Shown here piece after piece: positions 1-6,900 of a stretch of 8,681 nucleotides of DNA. Under the pieces are notes generated by a model. The model worked only from the letters and a program-made list of their open reading frames with translations, did no database searches and was not told the origin of the DNA. Source of the stretch: CAYJAD01 sp964371195 (lineage in GTDB: Bacteria; Desulfobacterota; Desulfovibrionia; Desulfovibrionales; Desulfovibrionaceae); the NCBI GenBank assembly GCA_964371195.1, contig CAYJLD010000088.1:1-8681 (forward strand), given 5' to 3'. Positions within the stretch are counted from its first letter, which is position 1; each line of letters begins with the position of its first letter. The translations under genes were made by a program, and so were the position numbers.

Positions 1-63
1 GTGGTGAAATGGCTAGGAAGCAAAAGTTTTTTTGGACAATATGCTCAAAAAAATATAACTTAG
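1..63 (+). CDS. Possible 3' end of an upstream gene
   Basis: Frame 1 is open from the window edge to a TAG at 61-63 and would encode about 20 residues ending in AQKNIT. I recognise no family in so short a tail. Frame 3 is also open until a TAA at 84-86, so the choice of frame is not secure. If either is real, the upstream gene ends 15-40 bp before the HD-domain gene and could belong to the same operon. Equally, this may be non-coding leader DNA, since a candidate promoter overlaps it. Confidence 0.22.
   Translation: MVKWLGSKSFFGQYAQKNIT
32..59 (+). promoter_or_regulatory. Candidate sigma-70 promoter for the HD-ddl pair
   Basis: TTGGAC at 32-37 and TATAAC at 54-59 are separated by 16 bp. The predicted start near 66 leaves a leader of about 36 nt before the ATG at 102. 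The match is moderate, and AT-rich DNA produces such matches by chance. If the upstream tail in frame 1 is a real gene, this promoter would lie inside its end. Confidence 0.3.
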
Positions 64-101
64 TAACAACAATATTTATATTTTAACTGGCGGTTGATGT
101 T

Positions 102-728
102 ATGAAAAAAACTGACCATCCATTGGCAATCTTGCCACAGCTTGATTTACATTTTGAGCATGTTGGTGCTGTACCTGATGATGAAGATTGTTTTGCCCTA
201 TGGGATCAGCATAATATGCTAGAAAATATACGCATTCACTCTCTTTTAGTAGCTGATTTTGCTACATCACTTGCAGAGATTGCTAGTGCTAGGGGTTGTA
301 ATGTGTGTGTAAGGTCAGTGAGGGCTAGTGCCCTTTTACATGATATTGCTAAGACGTATACTATTGAACATGGTGGCAGCCATGCGCAAATTGGAGCCTC
401 TTGGGTCATTAGCGCAACAGCTAATAGGCAAATAGCACAAGGTGTGGCCATGCATGTTCATTGGCCTTGGGAGCTTCCTGACGACATTTGTCGGCTACCT
501 TTTTTCGTAATTTATGCCGACAAGCGAGTAATGCATGAAAGGTGCGTACCGTTGGATACACGCTATGAGGATTTATTGGTGCGCTATGGCCATACAGATG
601 AACATAAGGCCTCAATTCATGCATCATATATGCAAGGTAAACATATTGAAAGTGCTCTATCAGCACAACTTGGGGTAAGCTTAGATGCGTATACTATTGA
701 TAGCGGGCGGTTGGTCAAACGAGCGTGA
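102..728 (+). CDS. HD-domain metal-dependent phosphohydrolase
   Basis: This is a 208-residue soluble protein of the HD superfamily, whose members hydrolyse phosphate esters with metal-bound water. The expected ligands are in order: His46 in RIHS, His80-Asp81 in ALLHDIAK, His94 in GGSHAQIG, His118/His120 in AMHVHW and Asp140 in IYADKR. There is no signal peptide or membrane segment, so it should act in the cytoplasm. The substrate (nucleotide or other phosphoester) cannot be told from sequence. A weak TGGCGG at 88-93 is the only ribosome-binding candidate for the ATG. The last 44 bp are shared with the start of ddl in another frame, so the tail from about residue 195 is constrained by the ddl N terminus. 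The overlap argues for co-expression with ddl, but a direct role in peptidoglycan synthesis is only inference. Confidence 0.87.
   Translation: MKKTDHPLAILPQLDLHFEHVGAVPDDEDCFALWDQHNMLENIRIHSLLVADFATSLAEIASARGCNVCVRSVRASALLHDIAKTYTIEHGGSHAQIGASWVISATANRQIAQGVAMHVHWPWELPDDICRLPFFVIYADKRVMHERCVPLDTRYEDLLVRYGHTDEHKASIHASYMQGKHIESALSAQLGVSLDAYTIDSGRLVKRA
672..676 (+). promoter_or_regulatory. Ribosome-binding site for ddl inside the HD gene
   Basis: GGGGT, followed by AAG, ends 8 nt before the ATG at 685. It lies wholly within the HD reading frame and supports 685 as the ddl start, since translation must begin before the HD gene's stop at 726-728. Confidence 0.55.
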
Positions 729-1584
729 GGTTTCACTTAATGGTGCAAAAAATATAGCTGCTGCTCTTGAAGATTTAGGGCATATTGTGACATTTTTTGA
801 TTTGAGTATTGGATTTAATAATTTATTAACAGCTGCAAAACAAAATGATTTTGCTTTTATTAATTTACATGGAGTACCAGGTGAAGATGGTTTAGTGCAA
901 ACTATGCTTGATAGCATAAAAATACCTTACCAAGGTAGTGGAGCTGCAGCGTCCTTTTTGGCTTTACATAAAGCAGCAACCAAACAAGTATATCGCATCT
1001 CAAACATACCCACACCGGATTGGGAGTTTTTTTCAAGTCTACCTTCTAGCACTTGGCAGCCTAGCTTCGATTATCCAATTTTTGCAAAAAGCAATACTGG
1101 CGGTTCATCACTTTTATTGTTTTGTGTATATAATCGTACAGAGTTAGATGAAGCCATGAAAAAAATTTTTGCAGCGGGATGTGATGTCCTTCTTGAACCA
1201 AGTATTTCTGGAGTTGATACAACTTGTGGAGTACTTGGAGATGAGGCCTTGCCGCCCATACTTATTCGACCACGCGGTGATTTTTTTGATTATGCCAGCA
1301 AATATGAAAATGGTGGGGCAGAAGAAATATGCCCAGCACCATTACCGCCAGAAGTAAATTTAAAGATGCAAGAATTGTCATTACAAGCTCATAGAGCTTT
1401 GGGACTTTATGGATATAGCCGTACTGACTTTAGGCTTAGCGCAGATGGTGATTTATTTACAATTGAAACCAACACCTTGCCCGGTATGACTAATACAAGT
1501 CTCATTCCACAAGAAGCAGCAGAGGTGGGCATAAGTTTTGGGTCACTCTTAGAAGAGTTAATTCGCTTAGGCTTGCAAAGGTAA
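685..1584 (+). CDS. ddl: D-alanine--D-alanine ligase
   Basis: Ddl joins two D-alanines with ATP in the cytoplasm, giving the dipeptide that MurF adds to peptidoglycan precursors. It is 299 residues, close to the usual 300-320. The N-terminal signature GGWSNEREVSLNG sits at 8-20, LHGVPGEDG at 61-69 and the ATP-binding lysine loop AKSNTGGSS at 134-142. Tyr207 lies in YASKY. The catalytic and metal-binding segment has Arg246 and Asp248 in SRTDF, then Glu261 and Asn263 in ETNTLPGMT. Aligned by eye to E. coli DdlB, the Glu15/Ser150/Tyr216 triad is kept. Position 187, the ribose-contacting Glu of DdlB, appears here as Asp178 in SGVDTT. The start at 685 is set by the family N terminus and a GGGGT site. 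It overlaps the HD gene by 44 bp and its stop lies 3 bp from the stop of the convergent kinase gene. Confidence 0.97.
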   Translation: MRILLIAGGWSNEREVSLNGAKNIAAALEDLGHIVTFFDLSIGFNNLLTAAKQNDFAFINLHGVPGEDGLVQTMLDSIKIPYQGSGAAASFLALHKAATKQVYRISNIPTPDWEFFSSLPSSTWQPSFDYPIFAKSNTGGSSLLLFCVYNRTELDEAMKKIFAAGCDVLLEPSISGVDTTCGVLGDEALPPILIRPRGDFFDYASKYENGGAEEICPAPLPPEVNLKMQELSLQAHRALGLYGYSRTDFRLSADGDLFTIETNTLPGMTNTSLIPQEAAEVGISFGSLLEELIRLGLQR

Positions 1585-1587
1585 AAA

Positions 1588-4500
1588 CTATTTTTTGAGC
1601 CAGTGCGCAATGGTAGCATATAGTTTTTGAGGGTCTATGGGTTTAGTTATATGGTCATTCATGCCATGCTCAAGGCTTATTTCTTTATCGCCAGTCATGG
1701 CATGGGCTGACATGGCTATAATTGGTAAATTGGTAAATGATGGATTTTCGCGTATCTTTTTGGAGGCGGTAAGACCATCCATAATAGGCATTTGTATATC
1801 CATTAATACTAAATCATAAGGGCTTGAGTTTAATAAATCCAGTGCTTCTTGACCATTAGGAGCAATGTCTACTGTGTATCCCACAGCCTGCAGTAGTTCC
1901 ATAGCAATAAGTTGATTAATTTCATTGTCTTCTACTAACAATATATGGCCATGCTGCTCTTGTAATTGTTTATCTTGTTTAGAATCAGAGGTGTCAATTG
2001 TTTTGATATCATGTTCGCTTGCTATGGCAAAGCTACATACAAAGCGAAAAGTTGATCCTTCATGCACTTTGCTTGATATTTCAATTGTTCCGCCAAGCAT
2101 TTGTGCCAGACTTCTAGAAATAACTAAGCCAAGTCCCGTGCCGCCATATTTTCTAGTTACAGATGAATCTGCCTGAGTGAAGGCAGAAAAAATGCGATCC
2201 ATTTGCTCTTGACTAAGTCCTATGCCTGTATCTTGAATGGAAAATGAACAATGAATTGTATTGTCATCACTTTGGGTACTTTGCACATTGATATCAATAT
2301 AACCTTGCTCAGTAAACTTTAAAGCATTACTGGTTAGGTTAAAAACAATTTGTTTTATACGTAAGGGGTCACTTAGCAAATATGTTTTAGCAAAATCACC
2401 GCAATTAACATAGAACTCAACACCTTTTTCCTCGGCCTTTTGGAAAAATAAATTATTCAATTCGTCACAAATTTCATCCAAAGTAAATGGTATGGATTCA
2501 ATTTCTAATTTACCAGCTTCAATTTTAGAAAAATCTAAAATATCATTGATAATGCGTAAAAGATTATTGGCTGAGTGGATGATTTTTTGTACATAACTTT
2601 CTTGCGTGCCAGCAAGCTCAGTTTGTGAAAGGAGGTATAATAGCCCTAAGATACCATTCATGGGTGTTCTTATTTCATGACTCATATTGGCAAGAAATTC
2701 ACTCTTAGCTTGAGCATTCTTCTCAGCAACATCACGTGCTTCACGTAAATCTTTTTCTGCTTCATGAACTTCATTAAGCATAGCATTTAATTCACGCAAA
2801 TCTCGTAAATAGCTCACTATGGCATATCTTTCGCGATCTTTAATGCGTACAAGAGTAAGCTCAGCTGGAATATTTTCCTTGGTAATAGGGTGCAGATATG
2901 TAGCTTCAAATCGGCAGAAACCTTGTTTTAGGGCTATAGCGAGTTTTTCTACAATCATAACAAGGCTATTAGTGTTGTCTGGTTGTAATGTAGGTAGGGT
3001 CTGGTCAAAGTTTTCAAGCATCTCTTGCTTGGATGAGAAGCCAAATAGCTTTAATGACTCCTCATTGCAGTCTATAAGGTTTTGGCTATCATCCCATAAA
3101 TTAATGCACAGAGGTGTTGAGTCAAACATAGCTTGAGTTCTAGCCTCAGCCTCACGAGTTAGCTTTTGACTCTTTTTTAGCTCGCGTAAATCTTTGGTAA
3201 AGCCAATGACAATGTAATCCCCACGATGTTCAGTGCGAATAAGCGTAATTTCTGCTGGTATTTGTTCACCATTAAGTTTTTGATGTAACCATTCAAATTT
3301 ACAATAACCATCCCTAAATGCAGTGGTAATTTTATCTAAAGCTGATTCAGCTGATAATTGCCCATCTGGCTGAAGTTCTGGTGAAAGTTCAAAAAATCGA
3401 TCTAGATATTCTTGCTTGTCATTAAGATCAAATAGTTTTACAGCTGCTAAGTTACAATCAATGTTTTGAAACTCTTGATTCCAAAAGTTAGCACAAAGTG
3501 GGGTTGTATCAAGCATAATTTGAGTGCGCTCTTCAGCAGCTCGAGCACGAGCTTGGCTTGCCTTAAGCTCACGTAAATCCTTGGTATAGCCAATTACAAT
3601 ATGCCCACCTCTATACTTTGTACGGATAAGCGTAATTTCAGCTGGTATTTGTTCACCATTAAGCTTTTGATGCAACCATTCAAACTGGCAATAGCCATCT
3701 TTAAAGGCAGTGGTAATTTTGTCTAAAGCAGATTCAGCAGAAGATTGACCATCAGGCTGAAATTCTGGCGAAAGCTCAAAAAATCTGTCTAGGTATTCCT
3801 GCTTATCCTTAAGGTCAAAAAGTTTTGCTGCTGCTAAGTTGCAGTCAATATTTTGAAAATCTTGATTCCAAAAGTTAGCACAAAGTGGGGTTGTATCAAG
3901 CATCACTTGAGTGCGCTCTTCAGCTTCACGTGCACGCGCTTGGCTTGCCTTAAGTTCGCTTAAATCCCTTTGATATGCTGCAACTACCTGTTCACTACCA
4001 ATTTTAGTGCGAATAAGAGTAACTTCAACTGGTAAGGTTTCGCCAAAAAGTGTTTTAAAAATCCACTCAAAACGCAAATATCCACTCTTAAATGCTTCTT
4101 GTATAGTTCTAGTAATCATATCTAAAGAGCGTTCACCATTGGGTTGAAACTCAGGAACACATTCAAAAAATTTATGCATGTATTCTTCTTTAGATTCAAT
4201 GCCAAGCATTTGCATGGCTGCATAATTGCAGTCCATAGGTTCAAGTGCACTATTCCACAAGTTTACACCTAAGGGTAAACTTTCTAACATGGCAAGAGTT
4301 CGCTTCTCTGCTAATTGTGCTTTTTCATTAACTGCTATAATCTCAGTTAAATCTCTAGCATACTCTATAACAATATATTGATCGGCAAATTTTATGCGTA
4401 CTAACTTTACCTCTGAAATAATATCCTGTCCCTGAACATTTTTATATGCCCACTCTCCTTGGTAAAAACCATTTTTAAACGTACCACCCAAAATTTCTTT

Positions 4501-5100
4501 GGCTTTTTCAACAGAAACAGAACCATCCGGCTGAAATTTAGGAAATGCATTATATATACCTTCAAGGTAATCTTCTTTATTGCTAAAACCAAGCATGCGC
4601 AATGCTTCATTATTGCAATCGATAACTTTAAAATCCCTGCTCCAAAATGTGATACTTAATGGCGCAGCATCAAGCGTTGCACGTGCGCGCATATCTGCAT
4701 CACTCTCTGAATAAGTAGCTAGCTCTTGTTGATTTTCCTGTAAGGTACCTAGTATAAACTCAAGATCCTCATTTTGTATGAATGTCAGTTCATATTGAAC
4801 TGACAATAATCCTTCATCAATTAGATGTGTCCATGTAAATAAAGAGTTTCCATGCTCAACGGCATGTTGCAAATGTTTTGCCATAAGTTCATGTGATTGT
4901 TCACCACAAAATTGACGTACAGGGGAAAAGGTCGAGTAGAGCTGTATATATTCTTGAAGATTTGCGACATTAAAAAATTTAAGTAAAGATTGAGTACAAA
5001 AGATAAGTTCTCCATCTTTATTCCAACAGCAATTTTTTGCTCCTGATGCATTAAGCAAAGTTGAAGTAAAACTATCAAAAACATCTTGTTGTATACACAT
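1588..5100 (-). CDS. Multi-PAS hybrid sensor histidine kinase
   Basis: This is a soluble hybrid kinase of 1170 residues from the ATG at 5100; an upstream in-frame GTG at 5109 would give 1173, the numbering used here. No membrane segment is visible, so it should sense a cytoplasmic signal. A degenerate PAS-like segment (about 20-125) precedes five tandem PAS units beginning near residues 141, 270, 399, 528 and 657, each with an (I/M)DCN motif. A coiled linker (775-803) leads to the HisKA domain with the phosphoacceptor His811 in NMSHEIRTPMN. HATPase motifs follow: N box Asn924/Asn928, DTGIGL at 960-965 and GGTGLGL at 989-995. The receiver spans about 1054-1170, with Glu1060/Asp1061, phosphoacceptor Asp1104 in LMDIQMP, Ser1134 and Lys1156. 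It ends with the receiver and has no HPt or output domain, so phosphotransfer partners must be encoded elsewhere. An AGGAG lies 8 nt before the ATG and overlaps the GTG, which decides the start. Confidence 0.97.
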   Translation of the reverse strand: MCIQQDVFDSFTSTLLNASGAKNCCWNKDGELIFCTQSLLKFFNVANLQEYIQLYSTFSPVRQFCGEQSHELMAKHLQHAVEHGNSLFTWTHLIDEGLLSVQYELTFIQNEDLEFILGTLQENQQELATYSESDADMRARATLDAAPLSITFWSRDFKVIDCNNEALRMLGFSNKEDYLEGIYNAFPKFQPDGSVSVEKAKEILGGTFKNGFYQGEWAYKNVQGQDIISEVKLVRIKFADQYIVIEYARDLTEIIAVNEKAQLAEKRTLAMLESLPLGVNLWNSALEPMDCNYAAMQMLGIESKEEYMHKFFECVPEFQPNGERSLDMITRTIQEAFKSGYLRFEWIFKTLFGETLPVEVTLIRTKIGSEQVVAAYQRDLSELKASQARAREAEERTQVMLDTTPLCANFWNQDFQNIDCNLAAAKLFDLKDKQEYLDRFFELSPEFQPDGQSSAESALDKITTAFKDGYCQFEWLHQKLNGEQIPAEITLIRTKYRGGHIVIGYTKDLRELKASQARARAAEERTQIMLDTTPLCANFWNQEFQNIDCNLAAVKLFDLNDKQEYLDRFFELSPELQPDGQLSAESALDKITTAFRDGYCKFEWLHQKLNGEQIPAEITLIRTEHRGDYIVIGFTKDLRELKKSQKLTREAEARTQAMFDSTPLCINLWDDSQNLIDCNEESLKLFGFSSKQEMLENFDQTLPTLQPDNTNSLVMIVEKLAIALKQGFCRFEATYLHPITKENIPAELTLVRIKDRERYAIVSYLRDLRELNAMLNEVHEAEKDLREARDVAEKNAQAKSEFLANMSHEIRTPMNGILGLLYLLSQTELAGTQESYVQKIIHSANNLLRIINDILDFSKIEAGKLEIESIPFTLDEICDELNNLFFQKAEEKGVEFYVNCGDFAKTYLLSDPLRIKQIVFNLTSNALKFTEQGYIDINVQSTQSDDNTIHCSFSIQDTGIGLSQEQMDRIFSAFTQADSSVTRKYGGTGLGLVISRSLAQMLGGTIEISSKVHEGSTFRFVCSFAIASEHDIKTIDTSDSKQDKQLQEQHGHILLVEDNEINQLIAMELLQAVGYTVDIAPNGQEALDLLNSSPYDLVLMDIQMPIMDGLTASKKIRENPSFTNLPIIAMSAHAMTGDKEISLEHGMNDHITKPIDPQKLYATIAHWLKK
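2752..4689 (-). repeat. Five tandem PAS-coding units, 387-bp period
   Basis: Units start at nt 4689, 4302, 3915, 3528 and 3141 on the minus strand. The conserved unit-start proline falls at residues 150, 279, 408, 537 and 666, and the DCN cysteine at 165, 294, 423, 552 and 681. Both series step by exactly 129 residues. The fifth unit gains one residue near its end, in HPITKENIPAE against the KLNGEQIPAE of the third and fourth. Shared positions include an FW/LW tryptophan, IDCN, QPDG or a variant, an F-x-(N/D/S/Q)-G-(F/Y) stretch, a LIR/LVR strand and a closing DL.EL. The array arose by unit duplication, because linkers and domains keep one length. Confidence 0.93.
3142..3915 (-). repeat. Near-identical duplicate PAS units three and four
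   Basis: The third (3529-3915) and fourth (3142-3528) units differ at about 13 of their first 118 residues by hand count. At DNA level they share a perfect 44-bp direct repeat, 3473-3516 and 3860-3903, exactly 387 bp apart. Elsewhere they differ mostly at silent or conservative positions. This fits either the most recent duplication in the array or gene conversion between neighbouring units. Confidence 0.9.
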
Positions 5101-5121
5101 GTGCACCACTCCTATTAGAGG

Positions 5122-5151
5122 CTTATACTATCTTAACAAATTATTTGACAA
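5122..5151 (-). promoter_or_regulatory. Candidate promoter next to the kinase gene
   Basis: Read on the minus strand, TTGTCA (5146-5151) and TATAAG (5122-5127) are 18 bp apart. The predicted start near 5115 leaves a leader of about 15 nt carrying the AGGAG ribosome-binding site before the ATG at 5100. The match is fair but unproven, and a second candidate lies further upstream. Confidence 0.33.
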
Positions 5152-5424
5152 CAAACAAGCGATACTTGACATAAGTATATGGATGTCACAGCGCCTAAGT
5201 TTTGCAAGTCATAAGTTTATTAATGCTCTGGCATGTAGCATTTTGCTGTGCAGTATTTGGGCGTAGCTTCGTTACTTATATAGTAAAAGTCATTTCACAG
5301 TTGGTTTTAGTATTTATTTGAAAACATATTTCCCTGGCAAGGGAGAAAGTTAAATTTATCTTTGATTATGCATATGATTTTATGGTACAATTTTATAGTA
5401 AGTGTTAAAATATCAAATGCATAA

Positions 5425-5438
5425 ATTAATGCATTAAT
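5425..5438. repeat. 14-bp perfect palindrome, possible operator
   Basis: ATTAATGCATTAAT reads the same on both strands. Its core ATGCAT (5429-5434) recurs at 5417-5422 and 5368-5373, giving three copies in 67 bp upstream of the kinase gene. This could be a binding site for a dimeric regulator. AT-rich DNA yields short palindromes by chance, so confidence is limited. Confidence 0.35.
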
Positions 5439-5541
5439 AAATATGTTCATCTTTGCAGGTAAATGTTGAAATTATATTTTCAAAGGTTCTCGATTAGGCA
5501 TTGAGTACTGCCAAAATTTATAGTTTGAAATTTGATTAAAA

Positions 5542-5570
5542 AATATACCTACAGTTATGTAACGGTACAA
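5542..5570 (-). promoter_or_regulatory. Candidate distal promoter toward the kinase
   Basis: On the minus strand, TTGTAC (5565-5570) and TATATT (5542-5547) are separated by 17 bp. A transcript starting near 5535 would have a leader of about 435 nt before the kinase ATG and would run through the palindrome at 5425-5438. It could alternatively drive a small RNA. It rests on sequence match only. Confidence 0.3.
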
Positions 5571-5745
5571 AATGGTTCAGGCAATGGTCATCATATTAGC
5601 ACAAGGATTAGCTTTATATAAATAGAGAGCAAGTTAGTGAGCTAGTATTGAGAGTAAAATTTGAATAGTCTAGTTATAAATTAATTTGTGGTTACACTAT
5701 AATGCAATTAACTCTTTGTGGATGAATTGATTTTTCTGCTATGAC

Positions 5746-5782
5746 AAAAAAAAAGTGAGAGGTAAAACCTCTCACTTTTTTT
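5746..5782. terminator. Strong bidirectional intrinsic terminator
   Basis: An 8-bp stem, GTGAGAGG (5755-5762) with CCTCTCAC (5768-5775), closes a TAAAA loop. It is flanked by nine A on the left and seven T on the right, which extend the stem. Read on the minus strand, the A run becomes the U tract, 18 bp past the TAA of the VWA-OmpA gene. It would also stop any plus-strand transcript crossing the gap. Confidence 0.9.
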
Positions 5783-5800
5783 ATTAATTATTTAAGAATA

Positions 5801-6808
5801 TTATTCCCAGATAACCATGATGTCTACACGACGGTTAAGTTGTAGAGAAGGATATTCTTTAGTTTCGCCACGACCCTTACTGATGATGATTTCGTTGTTG
5901 CAACCCTTGTCTGCAAGATATTTCTTAACAGCCATGGCGCGGTTATCAGATAAGGTTTGGTTGTAAGGAATGCTACCACGTACGTCAGCAAAACCTTCTA
6001 CGAATATTTTAAGTTCTGGACGAGTCATTAGTACAGCAGCTAGACGATCAAGACGCTCAGCAGTTGCTTTGGTGATGTCATACTTCGCAGTGTGGAAGTA
6101 AACAGAACGTAGGCTTTGTACGTCTTGAGCAGGAATGGTTGGCTCATAGAAAGCCTTAGATACGAATGTCTTAGCAGATTCATCAGTATTGATGATATCA
6201 CGAGCGTCAACAAATAAGGATTCGCTCTTAAGAGCAGCCATTTGCTTTAGAACAGCTAGGCCTTCAGCTTTATCAGCAACAGAAACGATGTGCATTACTG
6301 CGCTTGGGTAAGCAGCATAAAGTGCTTGTAAAGCTTGAACACCCATTTTGCCAAGGTTTTCGTTACCGTCAGATACTAGTACCATAGCAGTGTTGCCAGG
6401 AAGTTGACCTAACATAGAAGCAACGCCGTCAAGGCCCATGCCTAGTGGGGTCAAACGACCATAGATTGCGCCACCATTAGGGATACCATTAAGAGTTCCC
6501 ATCCAAGCTGCACGGTCCCATGCACCAGCAGGGGCTACAACAGCGTTAGGAGTCAAAGCACAAATTGCACCTTGATAGCCTAAAAGAGGGGTTTTAGCAT
6601 TCAAGCGTACAAGAGCTTGTTTAGCCATTTCAATTTTTTCTACACCAGTGGCTTTATGCTTCATATACATAGAACCAGATTGGTCAACAAGCATAAGGAT
6701 ACCATCGGTTACCTTATCATGGATACCAACTGCCTGAAGTGCATGAGCAGGTGCAGACATAACCAGCATGGCTGCAAGAGCCACTAAAGCAATACGAACA
6801 TGTTTCAT
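5801..6808 (-). CDS. Exported VWA-OmpA peptidoglycan-binding protein
   Basis: The protein has 335 residues from the ATG at 6808. It starts with a Sec signal peptide (basic MKHVR, hydrophobic core, cleavage predicted after APAHA at 19-23), so it should act in the periplasm. A von Willebrand A domain (about 36-220) has a complete metal-binding MIDAS set: Asp42, Ser44 and Ser46 in DQSGS, Thr120 in RLTPLG and Asp147 in SDGNEN. An OmpA-like domain (about 234-335) follows, with Asp275 in GFADVRG and Arg290 in SDNRA, the pair that holds diaminopimelate in this family. The likely role is a peptidoglycan-anchored adaptor binding a partner through the metal site. The partner is unknown. The frame stays open upstream to 6922, but those 38 residues do not look like protein. 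AGGAAGGAG lies 6 nt before the ATG at 6808, which settles the start. The gene is monocistronic, with its own terminator. Confidence 0.95.
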   Translation of the reverse strand: MKHVRIALVALAAMLVMSAPAHALQAVGIHDKVTDGILMLVDQSGSMYMKHKATGVEKIEMAKQALVRLNAKTPLLGYQGAICALTPNAVVAPAGAWDRAAWMGTLNGIPNGGAIYGRLTPLGMGLDGVASMLGQLPGNTAMVLVSDGNENLGKMGVQALQALYAAYPSAVMHIVSVADKAEGLAVLKQMAALKSESLFVDARDIINTDESAKTFVSKAFYEPTIPAQDVQSLRSVYFHTAKYDITKATAERLDRLAAVLMTRPELKIFVEGFADVRGSIPYNQTLSDNRAMAVKKYLADKGCNNEIIISKGRGETKEYPSLQLNRRVDIMVIWE

Positions 6809-6815
6809 TCTAAAC

Positions 6816-6823
6816 TCCTTCCT
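6816..6823 (-). promoter_or_regulatory. Strong ribosome-binding site deciding the VWA-OmpA start
   Basis: On the minus strand AGGAAGGAG precedes the ATG at 6808 with TTTAGA between. It is one of the best ribosome-binding sites in the window, consistent with a well-expressed envelope protein, and excludes the longer start at 6922. Confidence 0.85.
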
Positions 6824-6900
6824 AAAAGTTAAGTTGCGACAAAAATCTTCCGCAAGACAGTTCTGACATATTTTATCAGTGATGTACAGAAAAATTATGC

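Larger units (their letters stand above)
5110..5745. other. Non-coding gap upstream of the kinase gene
   Basis: About 640 bp lie between the kinase start and the terminator of the VWA-OmpA gene. I see only short open frames without good ribosome-binding sites, no tRNA-like fold and no recognisable gene remnant. The stretch is very AT-rich. It contains two minus-strand promoter candidates, a 14-bp palindrome with further ATGCAT copies, and a small hairpin (TCCCT 5331-5335, AGGGA 5340-5344) lacking a T run. A long regulated leader or a small RNA is possible but not shown. Confidence 0.5.

Noticed and set aside
236..666. Minus-strand open frames inside the HD gene
   Set aside because: They are shadows of the HD frame with no family motif; the plus frame has the full HD residue set.
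2752..4689. PAS-coding repeats as a CRISPR-like or mobile repeat array
   Set aside because: The 387-bp units are in frame, translate to PAS domains and differ mainly at silent or conservative sites, so the repetition is protein-coding.
5101..5109. GTG start for the kinase at 5109
   Set aside because: The AGGAG ribosome-binding site overlaps that GTG, whereas it is 8 nt from the ATG at 5100.
5331..5344. Hairpin TCCCT-GGCA-AGGGA as a terminator
   Set aside because: The stem is only about 5 bp and no T run follows on either strand.
5698..5782. Plus-strand small RNA from TATAAT (5698-5703) to the terminator
   Set aside because: No -35-like element lies at a proper distance and there is no extended -10, so the terminator is better explained by the VWA-OmpA gene on the other strand.
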